Positions 53,043 through 60,831 of a DNA stretch of 64,000 bases are shown here, piece by piece (positions within the stretch are counted from its first letter, which is position 1; each line of letters begins with the position of its first letter). The stretch spans positions 2,914,001 through 2,978,000 of the forward strand of contig OW818657.1 in the NCBI GenBank assembly GCA_942492905.1. The letters run 5' to 3'. The translations under genes and the position numbers were made by a program. Source of the stretch: CAIZWU01 sp942492905. Lineage in GTDB: Bacteria; Verrucomicrobiota; Verrucomicrobiia; Verrucomicrobiales; V1-33. Below the pieces are notes generated by a model. It had not been told where the DNA came from and did not search any database. It worked only from the letters and a program-made list of their open reading frames with translations.

Positions 53043-54431
53043 TCACAAGGGTAGGATCGCCCGTGCCAGATTCAGGTAAATCAGCAGCCCCGTCGCATCC
53101 ACGATCGTCGTGATGGCCGGCGAGGCGATCACCGCCGGGTCCAGTTTCACCGCCCGCGCGCCCAGCGGCAGCAGCGCCCCGATCAGCGTGGAAGCCGTCA
53201 TCTGCACCAGCAGGGCCAGCCCCACCGTCCCGGCAAATCCCAGCAGCAGCTCCGGACTGATCTGGATGCTGGCCGGCCGCAAAAAGTAAATCTGCCCCAC
53301 CATCGCCAGCGCCACCACGCCCCCCATGATCAGCCCGATCCGCAGCTCCTTCCACGCCACCCTCAGCACCGACCCCGCATCCAGCTCCCCCAGGGACATC
53401 GCCCGCACCACCATCGTGGCCGACTGCCCGCCGGTATTCCCCCCCGCCGCCACGATCATCGGCATATAGATCGTCAGGGCAAACAGGCTGCTGATCTGCC
53501 CTTGATAGGAATACATCACCGTCCCCGAAATCAGCCCGATGAAGGCCAGCGAAATGATCCAGCCAATCCGCCGCCGCACCTGGTGGAAGACCGTCGTATT
53601 CAGGTAAGTCTCATCCGTATTATCCCCGCTGATCCCCGACTGGCGCTCAATGTCCTCCGTATTTTCCTCCTGTTGGATGTCCAGCGCATCATCGTGCGTG
53701 ATCACCCCCAGCAGCCGTCCGTCCTCATCCAGCACCGGCAGCGCCAGCATGTCGTATTTCATCATCATGCGCAGCGCCTTCTCCTGGTCGGACGTCGCCA
53801 GCACCGACCGCGTGTCATGATCATTCAACTCCGCGATGTGGGTGGACCGCCGGTTGAACGTCAGGTCCCGCAGCCGGATTTTCCCCAGCAGCAGCCCCTC
53901 GTCGTCCACCACATAGATACGCGCCAGCAGCTCCGTCTCCTCCGCGATCCCCCGCAGCGCATCAATCGCCTCGCGGATCGTCATATCTTCCCGCACCGAG
54001 GCAAATGCCGTCGTCATCCGGCCCCCCGCCGAGTCATCCTCAAATTTCAGCAACTCCCGCGCCGCCTTCCGCCGCGGTTCCGACAGCAGGTGAAAAGCGT
54101 GCCCGCGGTGCGTCGGCGGCATCTCCTGCAAAAGGTCCACCAGGGTGTCATCCGAAATCTCCGCCAGCACCGCCGCCAACCGGCTGTCCGGCAGGCCCTG
54201 CAGGATCTCCACCGCATCCGTCAGCGGCAACTGCGTCAGGAATTCCGGGAACTGATCCTCCGGGATCAGCTTCAGCAGCTCCCCCGCCTCCTCCGCCGGC
54301 AGGGCTTCATACGCTCCCGCCAGGTCCGCCTCGTGCAGTTGCGGCACCATTTCACGCGCCAACCCCGCGTCCCCACTGTCCAGGGCATCGACCAGGTCTT
54401 GTTGCGTGATATCCGGTTCCGTCTCCTCCAT
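53043..54431 (-). CDS. mgtE: Magnesium transporter MgtE
   Basis: A 462-aa Mg2+ channel. The helical N domain (about 1-130: LHEADLAGAYEALPAEEAGELLKLI) is followed by two CBS domains (about 135-255: AFASVREDMTIREAIDAL, LPVLDEDGRLLGVITHDDAL), which sense cytoplasmic Mg2+. Then come five membrane helices with the pore signature YMPMIVAAGGNTGGQSATMVVRA. Length and domain order are standard. It lies 53 bp upstream of murC-murB on the same strand, so the two genes may share a transcript. Confidence 0.95.
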   Translation of the reverse strand: MEETEPDITQQDLVDALDSGDAGLAREMVPQLHEADLAGAYEALPAEEAGELLKLIPEDQFPEFLTQLPLTDAVEILQGLPDSRLAAVLAEISDDTLVDLLQEMPPTHRGHAFHLLSEPRRKAARELLKFEDDSAGGRMTTAFASVREDMTIREAIDALRGIAEETELLARIYVVDDEGLLLGKIRLRDLTFNRRSTHIAELNDHDTRSVLATSDQEKALRMMMKYDMLALPVLDEDGRLLGVITHDDALDIQQEENTEDIERQSGISGDNTDETYLNTTVFHQVRRRIGWIISLAFIGLISGTVMYSYQGQISSLFALTIYMPMIVAAGGNTGGQSATMVVRAMSLGELDAGSVLRVAWKELRIGLIMGGVVALAMVGQIYFLRPASIQISPELLLGFAGTVGLALLVQMTASTLIGALLPLGARAVKLDPAVIASPAITTIVDATGLLIYLNLARAILPL

Positions 54432-54594
54432 CCCGCCGCATAAGGCGCCGCCTTCCGGAATTCAAGGGTTGAAGCGGAAGGATATCGTCACCGCCAGCCA
54501 GGGCACAGGGGTGGACCAGCCTCCCGGCGGGTTTCTCAGAGCCAAAGCGAAAACCGAAGGAGGTGGACCAGCCTACCCACGAGTCCCTCCAAAG

Positions 54595-54682
54595 CCCCGG
54601 TGAAGGTGCAACGAGTGTCCCCACTCGCCTCTCCAGAGCCCCGGCGAATGTGTAACGAGTGTCCTCACTCGTCTCTCCAGAG
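54595..54682. repeat. 44-bp tandem duplication with internal palindrome
   Basis: Two adjacent 44-bp units (54595-54638 and 54639-54682) start CCCCGG and end CTCTCCAGAG, differing at a few positions, with the start of a third unit (CCCCGG) following. Each unit contains an inverted repeat, CGAGTG-TCC-CACTCG-like, that could form a small hairpin. Confidence 0.85.
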
Positions 54683-54730
54683 CCCCGGCAAAAGCCCCAT
54701 CCCGCCCCCGACGTCCCAAAATCAGGCCCC

Positions 54731-54784
54731 CAAGGCCCAACGGGCCACCCCATCCCAGCCTTGGGCAACGCCCCAGGAATCCAT
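54731..54784 (+). repeat. REP-like palindromic element, diverged copy
   Basis: Contains CATCCCAGCC followed by TTGGGCAACGCCCCAGGAAT, a diverged copy of the elements near 56.98 and 57.30 kb. The TGGGCAACGCCCCA core is palindromic. It is followed by GGGCTGAAGGCCCG, another short palindrome seen again near 57030. Confidence 0.8.
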
Positions 54785-55058
54785 TCCCGCATGGACCGGA
54801 GGGCTGAAGGCCCGCCCTATCCAGCCGCTCACCGCAGCACCCAGTCAATTGGCAACGGCTGATAGAGAGGCCCCCCGTTTTTGCCTGCCGGATTTGGAGG
54901 TTTTTCTGGCATCTTGGCGGCTTTCCACGTGCCATGCAGGAAATCCCTCACTAAATTCTACGATCTATCCCGTGATTCCGTATTCCCCCGACATTCCTGC
55001 TGAAAATAAGGTTGAGCACTCCGTTGCAATTCTGGCGGTGAATCAGTAGTGGGCACTC

Positions 55059-55748
55059 GTGACGCTTTCCATCCAGAAATTACTCAGAGGCGTCATCGGG
55101 CCAGAGTCCAACTATCTTTTGACCGATCGGCCCGGAGATGGTGACTTTGGCTGGTTCTGCCGGGAGCACGCCCTCATAACTGTCTTTTTCTGCGGCGCTC
55201 ATGGATTGGACCCTCGTATTGTTCGTGGTCAAATTTCCCTGTTTGATCCACCCTTCAGACTTACTACGACGTCTACCTCCGTAGAAGATTATCATTGGTG
55301 GGTGACCTCCGCCTCTACACCGCTGATCGATCTCAGTGTCTCCACTGCATTTCACCCAACTCGGAACAAGTTGCCTGAGCCTGTTTTGCAGCCAGGTCAC
55401 AACGGAGCTTTTACGGTGAGGTCACCCGTATCTAAAGACAAGCACTTTGCACATTGCGGTGCACCATGCATACTTTACTCTCCAGAGGTAACGCTTCCAC
55501 ACACTGCGGCTGATCTGGCTTTTGATCCATGCCTTATATTGCCGACCATAGAGTCTGCTCAGATTGCGGCTCGCATATGCATCCACATTGCTGGGATACT
55601 CACCGGAAAGCGGCGGTCCTACATCGGATGCCGCACACAACCGTCTGCTCTGAAACAGCTTCGCGAAGCCTTTCCCGATGCGATCTCTCACCTTCCTAAA
55701 CTGCTGTCGCAAGCCCCTCAATGGTGCGAACAAAGCGCTGATCCCTGA
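55059..55748 (+). CDS. Hypothetical protein
   Basis: A 229-aa frame opening with GTG. I do not recognise a family. It is Cys- and His-containing (WFCREHALITVFFCGAHG, HFAHCGAPCILYS) with no signal peptide or clear membrane helix. A conserved-looking C-terminal helix, SALKQLREAFPDAISHLPKLL, is present. Base composition is visibly less GC-rich than that of the neighbouring core genes, suggesting acquisition. It is isolated between repeat-rich spacers, so there is no operon context. The open length against mixed composition makes it a probable gene, though no ribosome binding site is obvious. Confidence 0.5.
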   Translation: MTLSIQKLLRGVIGPESNYLLTDRPGDGDFGWFCREHALITVFFCGAHGLDPRIVRGQISLFDPPFRLTTTSTSVEDYHWWVTSASTPLIDLSVSTAFHPTRNKLPEPVLQPGHNGAFTVRSPVSKDKHFAHCGAPCILYSPEVTLPHTAADLAFDPCLILPTIESAQIAARICIHIAGILTGKRRSYIGCRTQPSALKQLREAFPDAISHLPKLLSQAPQWCEQSADP

Positions 55749-55804
55749 CTAGCGGTCTTCAGATGGGCGGGGCGGGCGCCGTAGCTAGGAACATGCCGGC
55801 CGGT

Positions 55805-55849
55805 GAGAGTGCACCACGCGAGAGTGCACCACGCGAGAGTGCACCACGC
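55805..55849. repeat. 15-bp tandem repeat, three copies
   Basis: GAGAGTGCACCACGC occurs three times without interruption (55805-55819, 55820-55834, 55835-55849). Its length is a multiple of three, so it reads as a five-residue repeat in any frame, but no frame around it looks like a real gene. GTGCAC within each unit is palindromic. Confidence 0.95.
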
Positions 55850-56023
55850 GGAGCGGAGGCGGTGCAGGATTTTAGTGGACGCCGCGGGACGGGGGATGGT
55901 AGGGTAACAAATATGTTGCACTTTTTGTTGCTAATAGGCACGGCGGGGCTGGAAGAGGAAACGGAAATCCATTGCGGTGAGGAGAGCCTGACGGCTCAGG
56001 GCAAGGTCAATCGGAGGTAATTT

Positions 56024-56326
56024 ATGGAAGGACCTGAAATCTACTGGTGGATCGTCCGGGGCGCTGCCGTGGTGTTGTTCCTGCTGGGCATGGAGCAGGG
56101 GATCCAAGGTAAAGGGGAAATCACCAAAGTGATCTGGATTTGCTGGCTCATGGCTCCATTGGTGGGATTTGCCCTGTGGGTGAGGGCCGAGGATCAGGAG
56201 ATCGTGGCACGGGCGGGTCAAGGGGCTTTTATGGCCTTTGCTGCTGCTGCGGTGGGACTGGGTGCCGGATTCGCGGCTGGCTTGATTCTCCGGGGTGTCT
56301 GGAAGCTTCTTCAGAAGAACCGCTAG
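56024..56326 (+). CDS. Small hypothetical membrane protein
   Basis: A 100-aa protein with three predicted membrane helices: WWIVRGAAVVLFLLGM, VIWICWLMAPLVGFALWV and GAFMAFAAAAVGLGAGFAAGLIL. It ends with a basic cytoplasmic tail, WKLLQKNR. TCGGAGG at 56009-56015 lies 8 bp before the ATG and supports the start. No family was recognised and the neighbours give no functional hint. Confidence 0.7.
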   Translation: MEGPEIYWWIVRGAAVVLFLLGMEQGIQGKGEITKVIWICWLMAPLVGFALWVRAEDQEIVARAGQGAFMAFAAAAVGLGAGFAAGLILRGVWKLLQKNR

Positions 56327-56563
56327 AGAAGACTGGACAGGCCCGGTGAAGCGGATTACGACAGGATAGAACCGTTCAATAGACGTTTTTTCAAAGACCT
56401 GCAAGGCCCCACCCGCCCAAGCCATGCCAATTCCCCACCTTCACGCCCCAGCCCACCCGCCCCGCGATGGAGGAGCTGCGGACCCGTTCAATCATGCGTT
56501 GGTGCCACATCCTTTGCGCTGCGGGGTTTGTCTTGAATGTTAGAAACCGGACACGCTGATTTT

Positions 56564-56875
56564 ATGTGGACATGCCCTGAATGCGGAGAGCAGCACGACG
56601 ACCAGTTCGACTCGTGCTGGAAGTGTGCTGAGTTGACTGCGTCCCCAGCCAGCACATCCGCACCCCCGGCAGATCCGTTACGCTGCCCCCGTTGCCCCTC
56701 GACCCTCGACTACGTCGGCACCAGAAAGTTCCACGAGGGCACGCGCTGGGGATTGATGGGCGATCTGGGAGAGTTGTTCGTCAATCGCGAGAGCTTTGAC
56801 ATTTACGTTTGTCCGCGTTGTGGCCGGGTGGAGTTTTTTGTGGATGGGATAGGAGATGAGTTCAGACCCCGATGA
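56564..56875 (+). CDS. Double zinc-ribbon protein
   Basis: A 103-aa protein with two zinc-binding units. The first is MWTCPECGEQHDDQFDSCWKC, a CxxC...CxxC rubredoxin-like knuckle typical of small 'MWkCPkCge..dd.fd.CWkC' proteins. The second is RCPRC with YVCPRCGRVEFFVDG, separated by about 45 residues. I place the start at 56564 because the family begins at this Met. An ATG 27 bp upstream is also open. Molecular function is unknown. It may bind metal and a partner protein. Confidence 0.75.
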   Translation: MWTCPECGEQHDDQFDSCWKCAELTASPASTSAPPADPLRCPRCPSTLDYVGTRKFHEGTRWGLMGDLGELFVNRESFDIYVCPRCGRVEFFVDGIGDEFRPR

Positions 56876-56952
56876 CGCCGCCTGAGGTGCTGCGACGACC
56901 CCGGTTTGGTGCGCCGGTTCCCCGACTGTTTCGCTCCTTGCTTTCATGGCAG

Positions 56953-57013
56953 GGATTTGGATAGCGCCAACGGCGCACCGCCATCCCAGCCTGGGGCAAC
57001 GCCCCAGGGAGCC
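56953..57013 (+). repeat. REP-like palindromic element, copy 1
   Basis: Runs from GATTTGGATAGCGCC through CATCCCAGCC and CTGGGGCAACGCCCCAG. The core of about 50 bp (GATAGCGCC to CCCCAGGGA) is identical to the copy at 57269-57328. GCGCCAACGGCGC and CTGGGGCAACGCCCCAG are each palindromic. Confidence 0.9.
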
Positions 57014-57128
57014 ATCGCCAAAATACCACCAGGGCTGAAAGCCCGTTCCATCGTCCCGTGCCTGCCGCCACCCTTGGGATTGATCAATGGGCCGGTCCTT
57101 CAGCCCTTGGGTCTGTATCGGGCAGGAT

Positions 57129-57173
57129 ACCTGGGGCGTTGCCCCAGGCTGGGATGGAATGGGCCATTGGCCC
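57129..57173 (-). repeat. REP-like palindromic element, inverted copy
   Basis: ACCTGGGGCGTTGCCCCAGG followed by CTGGGATGG is the reverse complement of the core of the flanking copies. It is truncated on its distal side, where GGGCCATTGGCCC replaces the GCGCCAACGGCGC palindrome. Confidence 0.88.
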
Positions 57174-57268
57174 TCTGATGTGGCCGCGCCCGCCGGGCCT
57201 GGCCAGGCGCCCGGGCTTGGCTGGGAAAGGCGGACCACGCCCACCCCATCGCCCGCATCCGGAGCGGG

Positions 57269-57328
57269 GATTCAGATAGCGCCAACGGCGCACCGCCATC
57301 CCAGCCTGGGGCAACGCCCCAGGGAACC
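57269..57328 (+). repeat. REP-like palindromic element, copy 2
   Basis: Same core as 56953-57013, again preceded by GATT. Its right end abuts the first recognisable unit of the 22-bp array. Confidence 0.9.
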
Positions 57329-57872
57329 TACCACATTGACGGCCGGTCCTGACCGGTTTTCCGGCAGAATGCGACCGGTTTTCGCGGATAATCCGACCGT
57401 TTATTTGGAAAATACGGTCGCTTTTTTCGAGAAAAGCGACCGGTCGGGGTAGGAAAAGCTACCAAGTGACCCTGTTTTACGACCAGAAAACACCACCACT
57501 ACGACCAGAAAACCCAAGGACTACGACCAGAAAACAGAGGGACTACTACCAGAAAATCGAAAAAATGCGACCAGAGTAGGCGGTAATACGACCAGAAAAC
57601 CCAGGGACTGCGACCAGAAAACAGGTGGACTACGACCAGAAAACCGGTGCACTACGACCGCATTTTTCAAATTTTCTGGTCGTAGTAGCCAGCTTTCTGG
57701 TCGCATTTTGGGTCCACTACGGTCACATTTTTCGAAAAAACCGACCGCATTTTCTGAAAAAACCGACCGTAGTTTTCGAAAAAACCGACCGTATTTTTCA
57801 GATTTTCTGACCGTATTTTTCGAAAAAGCTGACCGGTTTTTTGAAATAAGTAACCGTTGTCTGGAAAAACAG
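57328..57872. repeat. Array of about 25 units with a 22-bp period
   Basis: A six-base slot of the form CGACCA/CGACCG, or its reverse complement CGGTCG/TGGTCG, recurs at 57328, 57350, 57372, 57394, 57415, 57437, 57459, 57480, 57502, 57524, 57546, 57568, 57589, 57611, 57633, 57655, 57677, 57699, 57720, 57742, 57764, 57786, 57808, 57830 and about 57851. The spacing is 22 bp, with occasional 21. Units from 57480 to 57644 mostly read CGACCAGAAAAC plus a variable part ending ACTA. Later units have AT-rich palindromic spacers, TTTTTCGAAAAA. The period is close to two helical turns and not a multiple of three, so the array is not coding. Function unknown. Confidence 0.9.
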
Positions 57873-58087
57873 GATCTTTTCCACCTCATTTTCCGCCCCG
57901 GTTTGGCCATGGATAGTCCGATGAGGATCAACGCTTTACGCGCCTTCATGACAGGTGGTTGGTAGGGTGAGTGGGTGTGGAAATAATAATAAATATGGAA
58001 AATTAGTTGTGCTTCCGGGCTTGGCCGTTAGCTTTCCAATGACCACCGGAGTTATCCCGGCAGGTCATACCAACTAGATCGACCATT

Positions 58088-58930
58088 ATGAATCCAAAAT
58101 CCAAAAAAACCAAACCAGCCGCCGCTACCGCCCCGGCTTCTCCTCCTGCCAGCCGGTCCCGGCGCCGCACCGCCCCTGTCGTCGTCCCCGCCAAGGAAGG
58201 TCGGCCGCATTCCGGCCCCACTCCCGCCCAGCGCCGCAAGGCCTCGTCGGTCGCCGGCAGCCCCGTCCTCGGTGCCCTGCCTCCGGTCACTCCCGTCCAG
58301 GGCGCGGTGCGTCTGGACCTGACCGGCCTCAACGTCGTGGGCCTCCTTGCCTACGTGCATACCCTCATCGATGGCCTGACCGATAATGCCTACTACACCG
58401 GCATGGGTCTCTCCATCGAGGCCCTCCGCGCCAAGGAGAGAGAACTGATCAGCCTGATTGATAGCCGGAATCTGCTCGACCAGCAGTCCCGCTCCCTCAG
58501 CGCCGTCCTCGAAGCCGAACTCATCGCCACCAGCGACCTGATCCGCAACACCGCCCGCACCTGTGAGAGTTCCGATTCCAGCGACGAGGCCCTGCTCAGT
58601 GCCGGCTGGGGCCTGCGCCGTGCGCCCACCCCGCCGCAGGTGCTGCCCGCTCCGGTCCAGCTCCGCGTGGAGAAGACTCCCTTCTCCGGTGAAGTCCGCG
58701 CCCGCTGGCGGGTCGTCACCAACAGCCGTTGTTATGAAGTGCAGTCCCTCCCGGTGACCGATGCCAGCCGTCCCGCCCTCTGGGAGAGCAGCACCGCCGG
58801 AGTCAGCCCCCGTGCCAACCACACCTTCAAGGACCTCCCCTCCGGCAGCTTTGTCAGCATCCGCATCCGCGCCGTGGGCGCCAAAGGAGCCGGACCCTGG
58901 TGCGACCCTATCGTCGCCCGCGTCCCCTGA
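58088..58930 (+). CDS. Hypothetical protein with basic N-terminus and fibronectin-III-like C-terminal domain
   Basis: A 280-aa protein. Residues 1-65 are Lys/Arg/Ala/Pro-rich (KPAAATAPASPPASRSRRR), resembling a disordered nucleic-acid-binding tail. Residues 75-165 are helical (LLAYVHTLIDGLTDNAYYTG, EALRAKERELISLID). Residues 190-280 look like a fibronectin type III sandwich (FSGEVRARWRVV, VSIRIRAVGAKGAGPWCDPI). There is no signal peptide. The opposite strand is also open here, but this strand is favoured by the domain pattern and by a strong terminator 45 bp after the stop. Function unknown. Confidence 0.65.
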   Translation: MNPKSKKTKPAAATAPASPPASRSRRRTAPVVVPAKEGRPHSGPTPAQRRKASSVAGSPVLGALPPVTPVQGAVRLDLTGLNVVGLLAYVHTLIDGLTDNAYYTGMGLSIEALRAKERELISLIDSRNLLDQQSRSLSAVLEAELIATSDLIRNTARTCESSDSSDEALLSAGWGLRRAPTPPQVLPAPVQLRVEKTPFSGEVRARWRVVTNSRCYEVQSLPVTDASRPALWESSTAGVSPRANHTFKDLPSGSFVSIRIRAVGAKGAGPWCDPIVARVP

Positions 58931-58974
58931 GCCTGACCTCCGGCCGGGGGGAATCCCGGCCCACTAACCCCAGG

Positions 58975-59006
58975 CCCGTCCTCCCATCCGTGGGAGGGCG
59001 GGTTTT
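58975..59006 (+). terminator. Rho-independent terminator
   Basis: CCCGTCCTCCCA and TGGGAGGGCGGG form a 12-bp stem (one G-U pair) closed by a TCCG loop and followed by TTTT. It lies 45 bp after the preceding stop and should end that transcript. It also separates it from the cassette region. Confidence 0.9.
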
Positions 59007-59042
59007 GTGTTGAGAGCCTGGTGCCCACCAAGGCTGGGAGAA

Positions 59043-59155
59043 GGAGCACGGACTTGCAGTCCGCCCCGGAGCATCGGCAGAGCCTCCAGCAGGGAAACTG
59101 GATAGGACCAAACAATGGGACAGGATTGCCGGGGCGGACTGCAAGTCCGCGCTCC
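59043..59155. repeat. 113-bp element with 27-bp inverted-repeat ends
   Basis: Arms 59043-59069 (GGAGCACGGACTTGCAGTCC...) and 59129-59155 (...GGACTGCAAGTCCGCGCTCC) are reverse complements at 26 of 27 positions, with 59 bp between. Each arm also contains a smaller palindrome, GGACTTGCAGTCC. It could be a non-autonomous mobile element or a long transcript hairpin. No coding capacity. Confidence 0.88.
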
Positions 59156-59272
59156 ATGGCCCCCGGCCCGCTAAACCTTTCTTCCATCCCGCCCCCGTCC
59201 CGGGATTTCCCTTCCGGCCACAGTTTTCAGCTGCGACCATTCCTGGCGTTTCGCCAATCCGCACCTTCAGGG

Positions 59273-59430
59273 TCTGTTTAAATCACCTGAATTTCTTGCA
59301 AATCCTGTTGGGGGCGGATATGATCGTCATATCCAGCCATATCCATTGATTTTCAGGCTTTTACAAAACACCACTCCCCCAATTATGCCACATCTTGAAA
59401 TGGATATCCCAACACCCCTGTTGGCATAAT
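59273..59430 (+). repeat. Dispersed ~150-bp repeat, copy A (left of cassette array)
   Basis: Begins GTTTAAATCACCTGAATTTC and ends TTGGCATAAT, and aligns over its whole length with copy B near 63.5 kb at roughly three quarters identity. It shares blocks such as TGAATTTCTTGCAAATCCTG, GGGGGCGGATA and CATCTTGAAATGGATAT. It contains nested inverted repeats (GGATATGA-TCG-TCATATCC; ATTATGCCA with TGGCATAAT) and stops six bases before the first cassette boundary at 59436/59437. Confidence 0.85.
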
Positions 59431-59450
59431 ACAGAGTTCTGCCAACACCC

Positions 59451-60119
59451 ATGTTCACCGCTGATCCACGAACAAGAATACTCATCATGGGACTACTATC
59501 GACATTAGCTGGCCTCGTTGGTTGTGGACGCAGTTCTGCGCCAGAACCGAAAGACAATCGGATTAGCGCTACAGCCGAGTTGAATCACAAGATCGGCCCA
59601 CTTGATCGTGGTGAGCGTTACGAAGACCCTCTGGGAGAGGCTCTTTCAGCACAAGGCTATGGCGAGGCTGACGGAGGCGGAACGATGCAGAGCAAGGAGG
59701 GAGAGATTGTCTTCATTGACGTGCATATGTTTTTGTCCTCTCCAGACGCGAGCATTCCTTTTGTCACGAAGTTCCTCGAAAATCGAGGTGCACCGAAGGG
59801 CTCCAAGCTCAAAATATTTCAGGATGATGACGTGATCCGTGAGATTCCTTTTGGCGTGCGAGAGGGATTTGCAATCTATTTGGACGGCGTGAATCTACCA
59901 GACGAGGTCTATAAGCAGAGCGATAGCAATGTAGTTGTGAGCGAGATCGACAAGCGTCTCAAGGGGCACGGGGAGATCGAGGCTCATTGGCAGGGACCGA
60001 CTGAAACAGCTCTCTATGTTTACGGTGATTCCAACGCAGTGATGAAGCCCTTGATTGAGGATTTCATCGCATCGTATCCACTCTGCAAAGGTGCTCGAAT
60101 TGTTGACCTCACGCCATGA
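59451..60119 (+). CDS. Cassette 1: putative lipoprotein, hypothetical
   Basis: A 222-aa protein beginning 14 bp inside cassette 1. MGLLSTLAGLVGCGRSS gives a lipoprotein lipobox (LVGC). An ATG at 59487 would place it closer to the N-terminus than the ATG at 59451, so either start is possible. The mature part has a conserved-looking beta segment (EIVFIDVHMFLSS), a helix (IPFVTKFLENRGAPKGSKL) and a second alpha/beta half ending IEDFIASYPLCKGARIVDL. No family is recognised with certainty. The stop lies 14 bp before attC1, as is usual for cassette genes. No promoter is evident. Expression probably depends on read-through from outside. Confidence 0.72.
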   Translation: MFTADPRTRILIMGLLSTLAGLVGCGRSSAPEPKDNRISATAELNHKIGPLDRGERYEDPLGEALSAQGYGEADGGGTMQSKEGEIVFIDVHMFLSSPDASIPFVTKFLENRGAPKGSKLKIFQDDDVIREIPFGVREGFAIYLDGVNLPDEVYKQSDSNVVVSEIDKRLKGHGEIEAHWQGPTETALYVYGDSNAVMKPLIEDFIASYPLCKGARIVDLTP

Positions 60120-60133
60120 AGCCCGCAACCAAG

Positions 60134-60226
60134 GCAGAACAAAACGGATGCAGGCAACGGCTCGAAGGCCATCTGTCGTGTCAGCAACATCTTGCGCTCG
60201 CCGTCGCCTGATCCGAGTCGTTCGGT
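60134..60226 (+). other. attC site 1 (attC-like recombination site)
   Basis: Opens with box GCAGAAC (60134-60140), the reverse complement of GTTCTGC that starts cassette 1 (59436-59442). Inner arms CGGATGCAGGCAACGGC (60145-60161) and GCCGTCGCCTGATCCG (60200-60215) pair imperfectly with one bulged base. It ends GTCGTTCGGT with the cut after G60220. Confidence 0.87.
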
Positions 60227-60241
60227 AGAAAGAAATAGAGA

Positions 60242-60793
60242 ATGAATATCCACGCCGCTGTCATTTGCTTTTTGCTATCCGCTTCCCTTGCATTTGGGAG
60301 TCTTTACAGCTACCCCGAAAATAAGCGTCCGGCGGTAAGCCTCAAAGAAGCCTGTGTAATCTCTGAGACAATTTTGAGGAAACTGGCTTTGGAGGACTAT
60401 TACGTTCTGAACGTGACCATCCTTGGCGATGAGGGGCAAACTGGTGACGGCGCATGGACGCTGATGTATCGCAATGTTAGAGGGGACCAAATACAGATTA
60501 GCATCTACCTAATCGAGGATTTCTGCGTAACTACAACCATCCCTAAGAAGGGGAAATCAGTCGAAGGCGGATACACGCGAGACGGAAATGTCTCGAAAAA
60601 GTGGCTTGAGTGGGAAGCAAAGATGAAGAAGGAGAAAGAGGAAAGTGACGCCTTTTGGGATGCTCAATCCAAACAAGCGATCCCAACAGAAAGAACCGAA
60701 CAAGACGGCGCTGACCAACCCGCTACCGCCCCCAAGTCGAAGCTGGAGGGTAAGGACAAACCTCAACCAGAATCGGAGCTTGCCCCCCGGTAG
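60242..60793 (+). CDS. Cassette 2: exported hypothetical protein
   Basis: A 183-aa protein with signal peptide MNIHAAVICFLLSASLAFG. The mature domain (about 30-120) is a small alpha/beta unit: VSLKEACVISETILRKLAL, YYVLNVTILGDEG, GAWTLMYRN, IQISIYLIEDF. A charged helix, KKWLEWEAKMKKEKEESDAFW, follows. The last 33 or so residues (TERTEQDGADQPATAPKSK...) are encoded inside attC2, so the C-terminus is probably a by-product of the recombination site. It starts 21 bp inside its cassette behind AGAAAGAAATAGAG, a weak purine-rich leader. Function unknown. Confidence 0.72.
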   Translation: MNIHAAVICFLLSASLAFGSLYSYPENKRPAVSLKEACVISETILRKLALEDYYVLNVTILGDEGQTGDGAWTLMYRNVRGDQIQISIYLIEDFCVTTTIPKKGKSVEGGYTRDGNVSKKWLEWEAKMKKEKEESDAFWDAQSKQAIPTERTEQDGADQPATAPKSKLEGKDKPQPESELAPR

Positions 60794-60819
60794 CGGTTGG
60801 CAGGCCTTTGACGTTCTCC
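60695..60819 (+). other. attC site 2
   Basis: First box ACCGAAC (60695-60701) is the reverse complement of GTTCGGT that opens cassette 2. Arms CTGACCAACCCGCTACC (60711-60727) and GGTAGCGGTTGGCAG (60789-60803) pair with two unpaired bases. It ends TTTGACGTTCTCC with the cut after G60813. It overlaps the 3' end of the cassette 2 gene. Confidence 0.9.
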
Positions 60820-60831
60820 AAAAGAATTCCA

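Larger units (their letters stand above)
54432..55058. other. Gene-free repeat-rich spacer
   Basis: This stretch of about 630 bp between mgtE and a hypothetical gene has no convincing coding sequence. It contains two copies of a GGTGGACCAGCCT motif (54511 and 54563 area), a 44-bp tandem duplication and one REP-like palindromic element listed separately. It marks the change from the core-like gene-dense part of the window to the repeat-rich accessory part. Confidence 0.7.
56876..58087. other. Gene-free region of about 1.2 kb dominated by repeats
   Basis: No convincing gene was found between the zinc-ribbon gene and the next coding region. It carries three REP-like palindromic elements and a 22-bp-period array (both listed separately), together with GGGCTGAA-type short palindromes (57032, 57100 area). 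Frames open on either strand across the array are low-complexity by-products of the repeat. Confidence 0.75.

Noticed and set aside
50950..53079. 709-codon open frame antisense to murC-murB
   Set aside because: It is His/Arg/Pro-rich and mirrors the MurC-MurB coding sequence. No motif supports it.
55763..56020. 85-codon frame with three ESAPR repeats
   Set aside because: The repeat residues come from the 15-bp tandem DNA repeat. There is no ribosome binding site, and the rest of the frame has no protein-like pattern.
57480..57660. Possible CRISPR array (CGACCAGAAAAC repeats)
   Set aside because: The conserved part is only about 12 bp with variable parts of about 10 bp. Repeats and spacers of a CRISPR are each roughly 25-40 bp, and no cas gene is present.
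57521..57949. 142-codon open frame on the minus strand across the 22-bp array
   Set aside because: Its residues follow the DNA repeat (three 22-bp units give a 22-residue superrepeat) and the composition is low complexity. Neighbouring frames on the plus strand are equally open, so it is a by-product of the array.
58052..58822. 256-codon open frame antisense to the FN3-like gene
   Set aside because: It has Gly/Ala-rich composition typical of a shadow frame in GC-rich DNA. The plus-strand gene has domain structure and a terminator in the matching direction.
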